From positions 1 to 42,119 of the forward strand of contig JARKIF010000250.1 in assembly GCA_029378245.1 (NCBI GenBank): a stretch of DNA of 42,119 nucleotides, written 5' to 3'. Within the stretch, counting starts at the first letter, position 1. Each line of letters opens with the position of its first letter. Below are positions 18,840-30,227 of this stretch, in pieces. The notes under the pieces were generated by a model. It did no database searches. It was not told where the DNA came from and saw only the letters and a list, made by a program, of their open reading frames with translations. Source of the stretch: Roridomyces roridus (lineage: Eukaryota > Basidiomycota > Agaricomycetes > Agaricales > Mycenaceae). Both the position numbers and the translations under genes were made by a program.

Positions 18840-21716
18840 ATGATTCCAACGAAACGGGCAGCCCTCTCCGCCCCCAGGCTCCCCGCAGTGGTGGCCACCA
18901 GCCTACGCGCGCAGCATACGATACCAACGCGTCAAGTGCCCGTGTCAGGCGGACTCGGGTCCATTGCTCCTGTCGGTCGGAACCCCGGCCTTGCTTCCCC
19001 AGTTTTCCATAATCCACGTCGGTTCTATGCTTCAGAGACCAGTGAGTCGACTTTGCAATACGTGGCCGCATATCAACGGTCATAGAATCCGGTCGTTTTC
19101 CCCACTTTGACAAGATCCTCGTCGCCAACAGGTATGTCCAATTGACAGTCCGAATGACAAGTCACTGACTTGCCATTCCAGAGGGGAGATTGCATGTCGC
19201 GTCATCCGCACCGCCCGGAAGCTTGGTATCAAGACCGTCGCCGTGTACAGTGAGGTAGACAAAGACTCGATGCATGTCAAAATGGTGCGACTACTGCTTA
19301 TTCAATTCACGGCGGCCAACTCACTGTCCTAAAGGCAGACGAGGCTTACTGTATTGGACCAGCACCGTCTGCGGAAAGCTATGTAGGTGCCTCGACTTGC
19401 AGACTCTTCAGCTCATCGAGGCTTGCCAGCTTCGTATGGACAAGATCATTGACGTATGTCGTCGGAGCGGGGCGCAGGTGAGCTATCCTTCTCGGATTCT
19501 GGCTTTCTCTTCAACTTCATCTCAGGCCGTTCACCCGGGGTATTCTCAACCAACCCATCGGTCTTCGTTGCAAAACTGACGCGACCCAGATACGGATTCC
19601 TGAGTGAAAATGCTGTATTTTCCGAGACGTTGGCAAAGGAGGGAATCACGTTCATCGGTCCGCCTGCCCAAGCCATTGTCAGCATGGGGTCTAAAAGCGA
19701 GTCGAAGAATATCATGTCCGGTACGCGTCTGTTCAGTTCCACGGAACTCCACTAAAGTATTCGCAGCTGCGGGCGTTCCCTGCGTTCCGGGCTATCATGG
19801 TGACACTCAAACGCCCGAGTTTCTGTTTCAAGAATCGTCGCGGATTGGATTCCCCGTCTTAATCAAGGCTGTCCATGGTGGAGGCGGCAAGGGCATGCGT
19901 ATTGTCACCGAACCCACGCTCGAGGCGTTCCAAGAAGCACTGTCTTCTGCCCAACGGGAGTCCCTCAAGGCGTTCGGCAACGATACTGTGTTGGTTGAAA
20001 AGTACATTGAACGCCCGCGGCACGTCGAGGTACAAGTATTTGCGGATACGTTGGGAAATGTTGTGAGTTTGTGGGAGCGGGATTGTTCGGTCCAGCGTCG
20101 GAACCAGAAGATTATCGAGGAGGTGTGTCTGCAGTGCTGCTTTTGTTTTGGTTCGATATATTTTATAGGCTCCTGCGCCGGGGTTATCTCCCGAGCTGCG
20201 TGCGGATTTGAGCGCCAAGGCTATTGCTGCTGCGAAAGCTGTGGACTATGTCGGCGCGGGGACGGTTGAATTCATCTTCGACAATGATACGGAGAAGTTT
20301 TATTTCATGGAGATGTGGGTGCTCTCAATTTCTCAACAGAAATGAGACGTTGAAGATAATGCAGGAATACACGGTTGCAGGTTGAGCATCCTGTTACAGA
20401 GATGGTAACTGGATTAGATCTTGTCGAGTGGCAGCTCGAGGTCGCCGCAGGCAACCCGCTGCCTCTGGCCCAATCAGCCATTCCCCTCGTCGGCCACGCC
20501 TTTGAAGCGCGTATCTACGCCGAGAACCCGCGCAACAACTTTTTACCCGACTCGGGACCGCTCCTCCACCTATCCACTCCAACTCCCACCCACACATTCG
20601 CGACACCGTTCCCTACAGTTGCAACCTCGGCGGGTTCTGAACTGACACCCTCCCTCTCGCACGAAGGGATCACTATTACGCCGGCTGTGAGACTCGAACA
20701 AGGGTTCGGCCAGGGCTCGCAGATCGGTGTGTTTTATGACCCGATGATAGCCAAGCTCGTCGTTCATGGACGGGATCGCACCGAGGCGTTGCGGTTGTTA
20801 CGCAAAGCACTGGACGAGTACCACGTCGTTGGGGTGTCGACTAATGTCGAGTTTCTGAGAATGTTGGCGGGGAATGAGGCGTTTATCAAGGAGGAGGTCG
20901 AGACTGGTTTCATTCCGGTGGGTTGAATTCGTTCTTTTCTCTCCAAATGATTGAACCTGAATTCTTCGGCAGAAACACTTTGACGAATTGTTCCCGCCGC
21001 TTGCAGCTCCTGCTCCGGAACTTTTGGTTCAAGCGGCATTGTTTGTGGCACTCCGGGACCAACCAATCGCCTCGCCGACGTTGCAGTCACCCTGGACGTC
21101 CCTAAGCTCCCGTAGATTTGCGGGAGATGTCTACGAGCGCACTATCCTCTTGCAAGAAGAAGGCGCTTCGCACGATTCGACGCCTACGTCTATCCACATC
21201 AAGTCCATCGACACTGCCCATTTTGCAATCACAGTCAACACTGCCGACGGCGAGACGCACGTCTTTCCCTCCGTCGCTGCACAGCTCATCTCACCGACGA
21301 CGCTCTCATCTACGATCAACGACGAATACGCGCGGGTGACGATCGTGGGTCAGGCCCCATCCGTGGCCAGTGCGAATACCGCAGAGCGGATTCACGTCTT
21401 TAGAGGTGGTGCCAAGACGACGTTGGTCGTTCCCTCGCCTCGGTGGCTCGTTGCGTTGAGCGAGGATATTATGAACGCAGCGGCAGCCAAAGGGGCTTTG
21501 AGGGCGCCAATGCCGAGTCTCGTGGTGGAGGTCAAGGTCAAGGTTGGGGACCGCGTGGAGAAGGGGCAGACTGTTGTTGTATTGGAGAGTATGAAGACGG
21601 AGACGGTGTTGAGGGCTGAGGGGGCTGGGGTTGTCAAGGCTGTTGGGTGTCGGAATGGGGAGATGGTGGAGGAGGGGAGGGAGTTGGTTGAGATTGAGAT
21701 TGAGGAAAGTGTGTAA
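18840..21716 (+). CDS. Methylcrotonyl-CoA carboxylase alpha (biotin-containing) subunit, mitochondrial
   Basis: Eleven exons splice in frame. The enzyme's biotin carboxylase carries out the ATP-dependent carboxylation of biotin, and the MCC complex converts 3-methylcrotonyl-CoA in mitochondrial leucine breakdown. An Arg/Ser/Ala-rich leader of about 65 residues ending RRFYASET fits a mitochondrial presequence. The biotin carboxylase domain starts [20 protein letters not shown] and holds AVHPGYGFLSEN, the ATP-grasp glycine loop [45 protein letters not shown] and [13 protein letters not shown] linker leads to a C-terminal biotinyl domain (APMPSL ... [14 protein letters not shown]; the Lys of SMK is biotinylated). 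MCC alpha is preferred over propionyl-CoA or acetyl-CoA carboxylase because of overall length and the lack of a carboxyltransferase domain. The beta subunit is not in the window. It is convergent with the FAD monooxygenase (stops 118 bp apart). Confidence 0.9.
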
Positions 21717-21833
21717 CGTGTAATCTTATTTCGATACAAGCGCTGGCTATCACGAGAGGTGAGTAGTATGTATTTGTTTCTTATTGAACTGCGAATTACC
21801 CTGCCATTCCAGGTTTTAAGTACATGTTCAAAT

Positions 21834-23882
21834 TTAAATGGCAAGACATCCTTCGAAATACGCCTGCAGCCCGTCAAAATCCTCCAACGTCCCTACCCAC
21901 CCAACATACTGGTCCGGACGCACCGCAACAACACACCCCTTCTCCTTATCAACCCCGTAATTCTTGTACGCATCGCCAAACCCTTCATGGTAGCTCACAT
22001 CATCCACAAACACCTTGTTATAATCCCACCCCGTGCGCGTGTTGAACGGGTGGAGGATCGCGGGAAAGTCGCGCAACAGCTCCGTATCGACGCGTTTCGC
22101 AGAATGGATGGTGAGAATCTCGATGACGCTGTCGATGGGCGCGTTGTCTCGAGTCGCCCGGCGGAGGAAGCTGCTGGGTTGGTCGAGGGCAGCGCACAAA
22201 GCGTCGACGCGCGTTTTCTGTGAGGGGTCGAGGACGTTGCCTGCGAAGAGGACGATTCGGAATCGTCCGTCTGATTTGAGGCGTTCTTGGAAATGCCATG
22301 GGCGCGCGTCGGATTGGTTAAGGACTTTGAAGCTGTTGAAACGCATGCCGAGGGGGAGACCCGTGGCCAGGGTTGGGACCGACGATTTCGCTACGAGGTT
22401 GCTGGGACCGTAGTCGACAGACAGACCGGATGCGAACATGTTGCCCTTGAGGAACGCGTCTTTGAAGACCTCCATGCTGACTCCCTCGGCGTCCATGACA
22501 TCTTTGGCTGGACGTCCCGAGAACAGGCGGCTGAAGCGGTGGTCGAAATCAATGAGCGCCTGCGCAATCTCTCGGCGCTCGCTCTGATATGTGCTGAGAA
22601 TGCTGCGCTTGGCGATACCCTTGGCGACCAACGCGACTTTCCACCCGAGGTTGAAACAATCCTGCATGGACACGTTCATCCCTTGGCCTGCTTTGGGCGA
22701 GTGTGTATGAACAGCGTCGCCAGCCAGGAACACGCGGTTGTGTGCGTCAAAGTTGGTCCCGACACGCTGACCAATTTGGTAGGCCGTCCACCAGTCGCAG
22801 TACTCGTAGTCGATCTTGTACGGGCTGAGAATCTTTTGTGCCGCGCTGAAGATGTTTTCAGGTGTAATCTTGGACCTGTCGGCACGTCCACTCGCGTCAG
22901 GCGTGACCTCCTTGAGTTGGATGTACAGTCTCGTGAGCCCATTCTCGCGAGGGATGTTCATGAGACTGCCGTTCTCGGCAGAGTGAATCGCACAGCGCAT
23001 GCGGATATCTGGAAAGTCAGTAATCGGGATGATGTCCATGACGCCCCAGATAAAATCGGTTGCCTCGCCCTGCAGCTCGAACCCGAGCGTGCGCCGCGTC
23101 CAACTCCGCGCGCCATCACATCCGATGACGTACTTGGCATGCACGATTTCCTCATCACCTGACCGCGCCTTGCTTTGTGCGATCAAGTCCTCCTCGTCGT
23201 CCTCCTGGTTGAGGCTGCTCCGGAACAACCCATCTGACGCTCCCTTGCTTGCCGTCTCCTGCTGCTTCGGCGCTGCCTCCTCGTCGCTCAGCTGCCGAAG
23301 CTTGACCGTCACCGGGTACGCGTCATCATCGTCCACTTTGGTCTCGTCAATCTCGAGCGACTCGGGGAGCACCCCGCGCTCGATCCTAATCCCATCATTC
23401 GAATACTTCTTGATATTGTCCAGGAAGAACCGCTCGATGCGCCCCTGATGAAGGACGATCTGCTGGAATCGCGACTGCCCGACAATCGTATCGGGTAAGC
23501 GGTCAGAACGATGAATGATACCGTCTGGACCCGGATTCCACATGCAGATCTCAATCATGTGGTTTGCTTCTTTCCACGCACGGTCCGCGAACCCTAGGCT
23601 GTCGAATATCTCGAGACTCCGGCATTGAAGACCGTCGGCTTGCCCGCAGAAGATTTTGCTGTTGCGTTTGTCGACGATGCGGGCGTGGATGCCGCAGTGG
23701 GCCATCCAGGCTGCCGCCATTAGGCTGGATGACCGCCCGTTGATACAGATTCTTCGAAGACGGCGTCGCACTTACCCCGCTGGCCCTGCTCCGATGATGA
23801 GTCTAGTCATGGTGTTAGCGGATCGTTCAGCTTGCTCATGGGAAACCTACACATCCACGTTGGATTCAGCTGGAGGAGCCAT
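21834..23882 (-). CDS. FAD monooxygenase of the phenol 2-monooxygenase (PheA/TfdB) type
   Basis: Exons 23882-23851, 23802-23776 and 23724-21834 give 649 residues. The two short exons are needed to complete the FAD site: NVDVLIIGAGPAGLMAAAWM (GxGxxG). The DG motif region is KYVIGCDGARSWTRR and the GD motif is VFLAGDAVHTHSPKAGQGMN. The C-terminal 180 residues fit the thioredoxin-like dimerisation domain of phenol hydroxylases (RFRIVLFAGNVL ... VVAVRPDQYVGWVG). Length matches the family. It should hydroxylate a phenolic or related aromatic using NAD(P)H and O2; the substrate is unknown. An acidic/Gln-rich insert of about 50 residues (about 175-225) precedes the DG motif. It is divergent from the P450 gene with a 693-bp spacer. 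Confidence 0.9.
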
Positions 23883-24575
23883 GGTTGGTAGAAGAGGAGG
23901 GCGAGAGAGCGATTCAAGACTGACAGAGATCGGACTGATGTGGAGTGGATGTGCTTTGACTGGCTGTTCGACGCGCTGAAGTCGTCTACCATTCAACCCC
24001 TTGACGTGTCGGAGTGTGAGTCTTTCAGTCTACTTCCAGAGGAGCTCAGTCACTCAATCAGCAGTAGACTCGGACTTGAAAATGGGTACCGTGTCTTCTC
24101 CTGGGAATACAGTCCGTGGGTGACATCCGAAATCGAAGCCCAGGCCGGGGCTATTCCTATTTCGTGTTCTGCGCTCACAGAGGCTCGGGCAAGGAGGTTC
24201 GGCCTCCGTTGAGTATCATTATGCATTGAACGCCACGATCTCAGGTGATCCGTCTACCTTCAAATTGAACATTCAAGGCAAGGTCATCCAGCATGTTGCT
24301 CATTCTCGGCGGTGATCGTTCTTGAACCGTTGAGGGAATGTTCACAAATTGGGTTACTTCAAGCCCTAGCTAATGGTGATATTCTAGATCTGGCATTCAA
24401 ACGAAAGAAATTCCATTCCAGGTCGTCAAACGCATCCCGTCGCCGAGCGCTCCTTGTTTCTTCATTCCTCCGGGGCGATAAGTTATAGCGAAATACTAAT
24501 CTCAAGATGGCATAGCAAGCATTCCAAAAGTATAAGATCCTCCGAATCCTCTTCCCTGCCCTCACCATACCTCCC
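23883..24575. promoter_or_regulatory. Shared intergenic region between divergent FAD monooxygenase and P450 genes
   Basis: No gene or repeat is seen in these 693 bp. Both flanking genes are transcribed away from it, so it must hold both promoters. I see no clear TATA box or paired regulator site. Confidence 0.4.
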
Positions 24576-26693
24576 ATGGACCACGTCAGATACCTAGGCG
24601 CTGCGACACTCCTTGGGTCGTTTTCGTGTCACTTGCCAAACTGCGAAGATCCACGGTGATTTTATTTACTCACAGAACCGAGTTCCTGCAACCTGACTTG
24701 TACCGATAGCTTCCAGACAACCATCCGCCGATTATCCACATTCCTGTTTGTTGGACCTTTTCTTTTCTTCCAGCATTGCTCAGTAGCGTTGATCCCGTAC
24801 AGGAGTCGGAGATATATAATAACCCACGTGAGGGTGCGCAATCCCTTTCAACTTGAACTTATTACTCACGGCACTGAGCAGCCTACGAAAACGCCCTCTT
24901 AGAACACGGACCCATCATCGCTGTGCGGCGGAAAGGGATCGTATGTGTTTCATCTCCGACAGAGCGCGTTCAACTCATGACTTTACATAAGCTCGAATTC
25001 ATTGTCCGAGAACATCTAATTCAAGAAATATTCACGGCGGATCAGACGTTCAGCTTTGAGCATGCACAAGCCAAGGTCCGTTGCGTTCCTTCCTCCACCC
25101 GCAATTGTACGTCTGAATCATGCTGTACTTGTGTGTGTAGATCCTCAATCTCCGGCCCTACGTCTCGGCATTCTGGTCCTTCTTCAAAGAAATCGACGAT
25201 CTCGTGCAGAGTGGGATTAATCCGCGGTTGGGAGAGATCTTTGAAAAAAGTAGTAAGCTGTTCATTGTAGTCTCTAAATTTGTGCGCTCACGAGTGGATG
25301 AATGCAGTTTGTCCTGTGTTCGTCCGGACCGCCGAAACCGCCGTTCAAAACAAGAAGATCGATATGTTCGAGCACGCTCATACGAGTATCGCTGAGGCGA
25401 TGGTGGTTCTTATTCTTGGAGAGGTGTGCGATTTCCCTTTTCTCTAACTTTCGTTTGACGAACGGGCGTGTAGGACTTTGTGAACGAAAGAAATATTCAA
25501 GTCGTTGCCGACGTTGCGACGGATATTGCTGCATTGACAGGAAGTGAGCATTCCTTCAAATTCCACGTACTTGGCCTGACGACAATAGTATACTCAAACA
25601 GCTCCACCCTCGCGCGTCACTTCCCCAAACTGTGGTCCGTGTTCATCTGGATTAAAGTCACCTCTACGACCGTACTCTCGTTCTTCCGGATTATTGGACC
25701 GCAGATCTGGAGGCTCTTGCGCTCGCGGCGATGGAACAAGGGAGAGGAGAATCCCAACACTGTATTGGAATACCTAGCATATCGACATGCTTCAAAGGCC
25801 GATGGGAAGTTGGCATTCCCTGCTTTCCTGTGGATCATGTCCCTTCTTCTCGGGATTATATTCGCTTCGGTGCACCAAACGTTCGTATCCTTTGCCCCTT
25901 CGTTCACTTGACTAGAATTCGAACCAAAGCGCATCCGTCGTCGTCTGGGTCATATTCGAACTCGCATTACGTCCAGAATACCTTCAAGTCCTACGAGAGG
26001 AAATCCCAGCCGACCCTCTGACGCACCAACTCGACGCATCGAATATCGGGGACGCCATCCAAAGAGCTGTTTGGCTGGACTCGTTCATCCGGGAGGTGAT
26101 GCGCACCAAGGGGGACACGCTGAGCACGTGTCGGTTGACGACGACGGATGCAAAAGTGGCGGGGTATGTCATTCCCAAAGGGTGAGCTTCTTCTTCTGGA
26201 CTTGTGTGCGGAGACGGAGATTTAACGAGGACTTGGAAAGGCACCTTGTTTTCCCGCTGGCGACGCTCGTACATATGAACCCAATCCACCACCCCGAACC
26301 TACCGTCTTCAGACCAGAGAGGTGGCATGGAGAGAATGCGAGGCCGGCTGTTATGAGTAGTGCGTCGTATATTCCGTTTGGGATTGGGAGGTGGGCGTGT
26401 CCTGGTGCGTGGCAGTTTCAGTTTTCAACATAATATTCGATTGAACCACTGTTCTGTTCACAGGTAGGGTTTTGGCGGTTTCTGGTGCGTGCTTTTCACT
26501 TCGTTCTTCGAAGCGGTTCCCTTAACTTCGAACAACGACAACAGAAATCAAAATGATAGTATGGTCCCTCATCGTGAAGTCAACGCCCCGGCTGGAAGGG
26601 AACAAGTACAGAGTCGTCGACCCGCTGAATATCACCGCCGTACCACCGGAAGGGGATTTGGTCTTGGAGCCGTATGGCACGCTGTCGCTGTGA
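24576..26693 (+). CDS. Cytochrome P450 monooxygenase
   Basis: A multi-exon P450. Landmarks: N-terminal hydrophobic segment after MDHVRYLGAATLL (24576), ENALLEHGPIIAVRRKG (about 24885-24940), I-helix-like FASVHQT at an exon junction near 25870, ExxR as FIREVMRTKGD (about 26084-26116), PERWHGEN (about 26310-26333), heme loop PFGIGRWACPGR split by an intron at about 26402-26462, and the end LEPYGTLSL at 26691. Introns are 45-65 bp, for example 24938-24985 and 25872-25930. Near 24612 the frame of the start Met and that of the following VVFVSLAKLRRST differ by one base in a G-run, so the first exon is uncertain. The protein should be ER-anchored and use a P450 reductase. I cannot assign a CYP family or substrate; its neighbour suggests tandem oxidation. 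Confidence 0.85.
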
Positions 26694-26806
26694 GGGGTGA
26701 CTCGGAGGCCGCGAGGGAGTTGGACAGTGCATTTGAACCAATGTATTTGAATATCCCGTCTGGCAGTCTGCCTCCCTGGCCTACTGAATGTTGAACCGGG
26801 CGCAGG

Positions 26807-26813
26807 AAAAAAA
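26807..26813 (-). terminator. Pol III T-run terminator of the second tRNA-Thr gene
   Basis: Seven T on the minus strand begin 13 bp beyond the tRNA 3' end (26827). Confidence 0.6.
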
Positions 26814-26826
26814 GTCAAAACAGTAT

Positions 26827-26920
26827 TCCCGCTAGCCGATTTGAACGACTGACCTCGTCATGAGGAAATAGATCTCTGCCCTATACTAGTGACGCGCTCT
26901 ACCAACTGAGCTAAGAGGGA
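26827..26920 (-). tRNA. tRNA-Thr (anticodon AGT) with 22-bp intron
   Basis: The mature sequence nearly matches the gene at 16816: acceptor TCCCTCT/AGCGGGA with the same mismatch, D-arm GCTC/GAGC, anticodon stem CGTCA/TGACG, T-arm AGTCG-TTCAAAT-CGGCT. The intron sequence is unrelated to that at 16853 although in the same position. It sits at the outer edge of block T exactly as the other sits at the outer edge of block R. Confidence 0.85.
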
Positions 26921-27239
26921 TACAGTGGACAGTGAGAGTAAGCAAGTTCTATGGGTTATGCATTTTAATTTTACTGATCCATGTGCACGTCGGGCCGCCC
27001 ATCTTTTGCGTGTCAAGTATCAAGCTTTGAATCATTTGACGGGTTCAGCTCAGGAACGGATTCCATCGGAACGTTTGATCAGCAGCTCGAAATGATCGTG
27101 AGTATCTGATCACGACAAACGACCACTCGAAGAGTCGAAATGCTTGACAAAAAATGCTGGAAAGATCAGCAAAGGTCCAGGCCCTCCATTCAGCAAAACA
27201 TAAGCCGCGCGCAACATTATCCAGAGGAGTAACATTGGC

Positions 27240-27326
27240 TTCCTCCCCAGCGAATCGAACCCCAGCCCTAAGACTGCGAGTTCGATCTCAGGGAAACGAT
27301 GTTGACCACTGAGCCAGGGAGTCGGC
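27240..27326 (-). repeat. tRNA-like element, copy in block T
   Basis: The minus strand reads CCCTGGCTCAGTGGTCAAC and GGGGTTCGATTCGCTGGGG with the same spacing as in L and R. The internal stem has CCCTGAG against CTTAGGG (one mismatch). The extended flank GCGCGGCTTATGTTTTGCTG is shared with L and R. Confidence 0.55.
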
Positions 27327-27540
27327 AATATGACTCAAAGACTATAGACTTTAAGCAGCTGCCCTGAGACGTAGTTGCCCTATATCTCGACCCGATTGCT
27401 ACCCTCGAGTGGTAAAAAAGCTCGCAGATGGCGGTATTGCCATTTTGGGCTTGCGATTGTTGATTGAATGCCAGCCGACTCGGCAATTACGTATCAATCA
27501 CTCTTGTCTTTCCACCACCATCGCCCACTGCTCGCTAGCC

Positions 27541-27770
27541 ATGTCTACGATTGACGACTCGAAAGACCTTCAAGTAACGGAATGTCGAATACGTCTCCGA
27601 TCCCCGCATTGGACGTACGCCTTCCTCGGCCCTTCAAGAACGACGAGAAGGGTACTACGGCGCAGTCATGCCTAGTGCGCATTGGACACAGTTTCGAGTA
27701 CTCCGATGCCTCTCTCGCTATCTTTCTCCAAGGTTCTACTGACTTTGGGAAAGGCTGTTTTGCGTTGGCC
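27541..27770 (+). pseudogene. Decayed 5' fragment of a family A gene (block T)
   Basis: ATGTCTACGATTGACG at 27541 aligns with ATGTCTGCAATTAGCA at the start of the intact family A gene. One frame onwards reads LPRPFKNDEKGTTAQS, LVRIGHSFEYSDASLAIF and LQGSTDFGKG, parallel to LPLEPFEDQETWTSAQS, LRMRDALEYAGFGALTF and then NAYGG in exon 1/2 of that gene. The start codon and the homologous frame are no longer continuous, hence pseudogene. Confidence 0.6.
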
Positions 27771-28304
27771 CAAACACGTCGCAGGCGATTGTGACGATTT
27801 GGAACCCGGCAGATTTACCCTGGCGCACCTCCATCTCCTGTTTCTTGCTGAAGTTCCCCAGAAACGTCTTGATTTGCTGGACGCCGTACTGTGCAAAATC
27901 CACTGAGATATCGAGATTCCTCAGGACCGATGGGAGGTCAAGACAAGTGCCTTTCAGCTTTTTGGGGTTGTGTGCTGGATGCGAATGGCACAAACGTCCT
28001 TTGTCGCTCGTACCACACCGCGGCTCCCGACTGAGCTTCAATGACATATTTGCCTCCATTCTTTCTTTCTGGTACACGGAATGTTGAAGCATTCTGCACG
28101 TCTTATAATATCGATCAATGAATCTCCCATTAATCTTCTCGCTATAGGTACGTGGCTGCTATCAGAAATTTCGATATGCCACCGGCCAAATAAGGCTCCC
28201 GAGAGCGCCATTCATTATGAAGTAGCACCATGGCATTGACTCTGCCCTGGCCTGGCCTGAACCTGACACGGCGCTCTTATTTCCCCGCGTTTCGGTCGTG
28301 GCCT

Positions 28305-28313
28305 TATAAAAAG
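28305..28313 (+). promoter_or_regulatory. TATA box of family B gene 3
   Basis: TATAAAAAG, 45 bp before the start codon, in the same context as the other two copies. It is preceded by CCTGGCCTGGCCTGAACCTG, also shared by all three. Confidence 0.65.
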
Positions 28314-28357
28314 AAGTACGACTCTTTCTTGTTCAAACACTGACCCACCTCTGAACC

Positions 28358-29157
28358 ATGGGCTCAAGCATCAGTTCGCTCGTCAAGGAGCAGGGCGACG
28401 GCCTCAAAGCCCAGGCGCAAGACCAGCTCACCGCGCTCCTCACCATGGCGGAGCTCAAGTATGACAACTTTATCGGGCAGGTGAAGAGCACGGCGGACAA
28501 CACCCCATTCCCAATCAACAAGATTCTGTCCAGCGATCATGTCGTCCACGCCAAGGTGGCGCAGACGGGGGAGAATGTGAAGAACGCCGTGAGCAGTAGT
28601 ACGGTAACTGCGTTCGCCAAGGGTGATATCCTCGATGGTGCGTGCAGTTCACTTGAACTGAATCCCGTAATTGAACTTGTCTATGCAGGCGTCTTTGCCA
28701 TCGTCAACGCTGGCGTGGAATCCGTCCTGGGCGACGTGGCAGCCGACCAATCCGAACACCGCACCTACGCTATAACCTGCGGTGAGTTTGGCGGCATCAT
28801 GCGTATCGACATCGACATAGTCTGCTACACATTTACCTCGACGGCGCTCGCGGCTGTTACCAACAATGTAATCAGCACGGCCTATGTCGTCAGCTCTGTC
28901 GACACGTCTCAACTCGACAAGGATACGATAAGGGATATCGTGCAGGTTTGCTACGGGGGCGTTGTGAGTAATGTGGGTCTTTCGTTTCAACTATTATGTA
29001 CTTGGATTCTTGAAAGCTGACGGGAATCGGAATTCAGGACGAGTTGACGCGGATCTACAAGTTGATTCTCTCGGCGTACGAAGCGGATACTCACGGGGCG
29101 GACTTTATTATTCCATCAACGGTCCTGGGTTCAAAACCCAAGGATCCTGTTGTATAG
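28358..29157 (+). CDS. Family B gene 3 (block T)
   Basis: Exons 28358-28637, 28689-28972 and 29038-29157 give an intact 227-residue protein starting MGSSISSLVKEQGDGLKAQA. It is closer to B2 than to B1 through the first two exons (for example NTPFPINKILSSDHVVHAKV and SSSTVTAFAKGDILDG). The C-terminal tail has lost the VPDP units: after EADTHGADF it reads IIPSTVLGSKPKDPVV. Both introns keep positions, phases and lengths (51 and 65 bp). Function unknown. Confidence 0.8.
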
Positions 29158-29210
29158 CATGGTATGCTTTCCAGGGTTCATATGTTCAATGTTAAAAAAT
29201 AGACTGCGTT

Positions 29211-30227
29211 GGGAAACAAGTTCAATAATCCCCTCTGATCACGAAAATCCGCATGTACATCTGCGTCCTTTCCCCTCGCCCTCGTCTCCCCTGGCAAATG
29301 TTTCAAAAAATCGCCAATACCAAGCTTGAACCAACGCGCAACCAGCTCACGGACATTCCTCCATGGTTGAATGATTGATTTCCGAGGAAGGACTCAGAAG
29401 GATTGACTCGGAACTACACAAAATTCGTTTCACACAACGGCGAGAATTCGTACCACATACTCAGCTTGAAAATTGAAACATCCGCTGCGCAGAAATTCAA
29501 CACGGGCTGTACAGGTTTCTTCCCACGGTTGAATCACCACCAGGCATGTTTTTTCAATGTTAAATTTGTGCGCTTGAATCACCATGCAGTATATACATGG
29601 ACTGTGATGGATCCATGATAATAGTAATTAAGGCCTTGGGTCCCGCGCGGGCACATTTTGAGGGAGTTGAACAATTGAACCAATGTACTCGAGTATTTGT
29701 CACATCATCACGATGATGGCCATCAACCTCTTCTTGTTCTGCACCATCATCTCCTCAAATAAGTATCTCCTCAGCTTCTCCAGGTATACTTAGCACACGG
29801 AGATACTGACCTTAAACCTCGGCTGCCGGACCTTGTGGACGCCCATTCGTGACGTAGGACGCTCCGTCTTCTCCGTATTTTCACCGCCGCAAAGGTGGAT
29901 GCTTGATTTGTATCAGTGGGTTGTAACGCGTTGGGGTCTTCTGGGACACCTTCTCTCCGCAACGACGCCACCGATCACCGTCCTCGTGCAAGCTCTTCGT
30001 CGCCGCCCGAGATCTAGAATTACTTACTAGAGACGTCGACGCAGAACCGAGACCGCCAAAAACGGTGCGTGCGTGCTAGTACTCATTACTCGGTCGTTTC
30101 GAGCACCCGAGTTTAATCCTCCTCAGAATCTTCTTGATCATGCGGTCTAAAGCTTAAGGAACTCCTACGCATGCAGGGAGGCATAAATACGACTCCAAGA
30201 AACGAGCTCGAGCACGCGTATAGCAGC
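29211..30227. other. Gene-poor stretch between block T and the SGNH hydrolase gene
   Basis: I find no supported gene, repeat or RNA here. The short open frames have no protein-like composition. Confidence 0.4.

Larger units (their letters stand above)
26827..29210 (+). repeat. Repeat block T, third copy of the A/B unit
   Basis: Order on the plus strand: tRNA-Thr (minus), GTCGGGCCGCCCATC flank, tRNA-like element (minus), family A relic (plus), family B gene (plus), ending after TTCATATGTTCAATG at about 29192. This is the order of block R read in reverse and of block L without its tRNA. Similarity stops near 29210. Confidence 0.85.

Noticed and set aside
29403..29618. 71-codon frame in the stretch after block T
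   Set aside because: No homology recognised, no start context, and composition typical of non-coding DNA.
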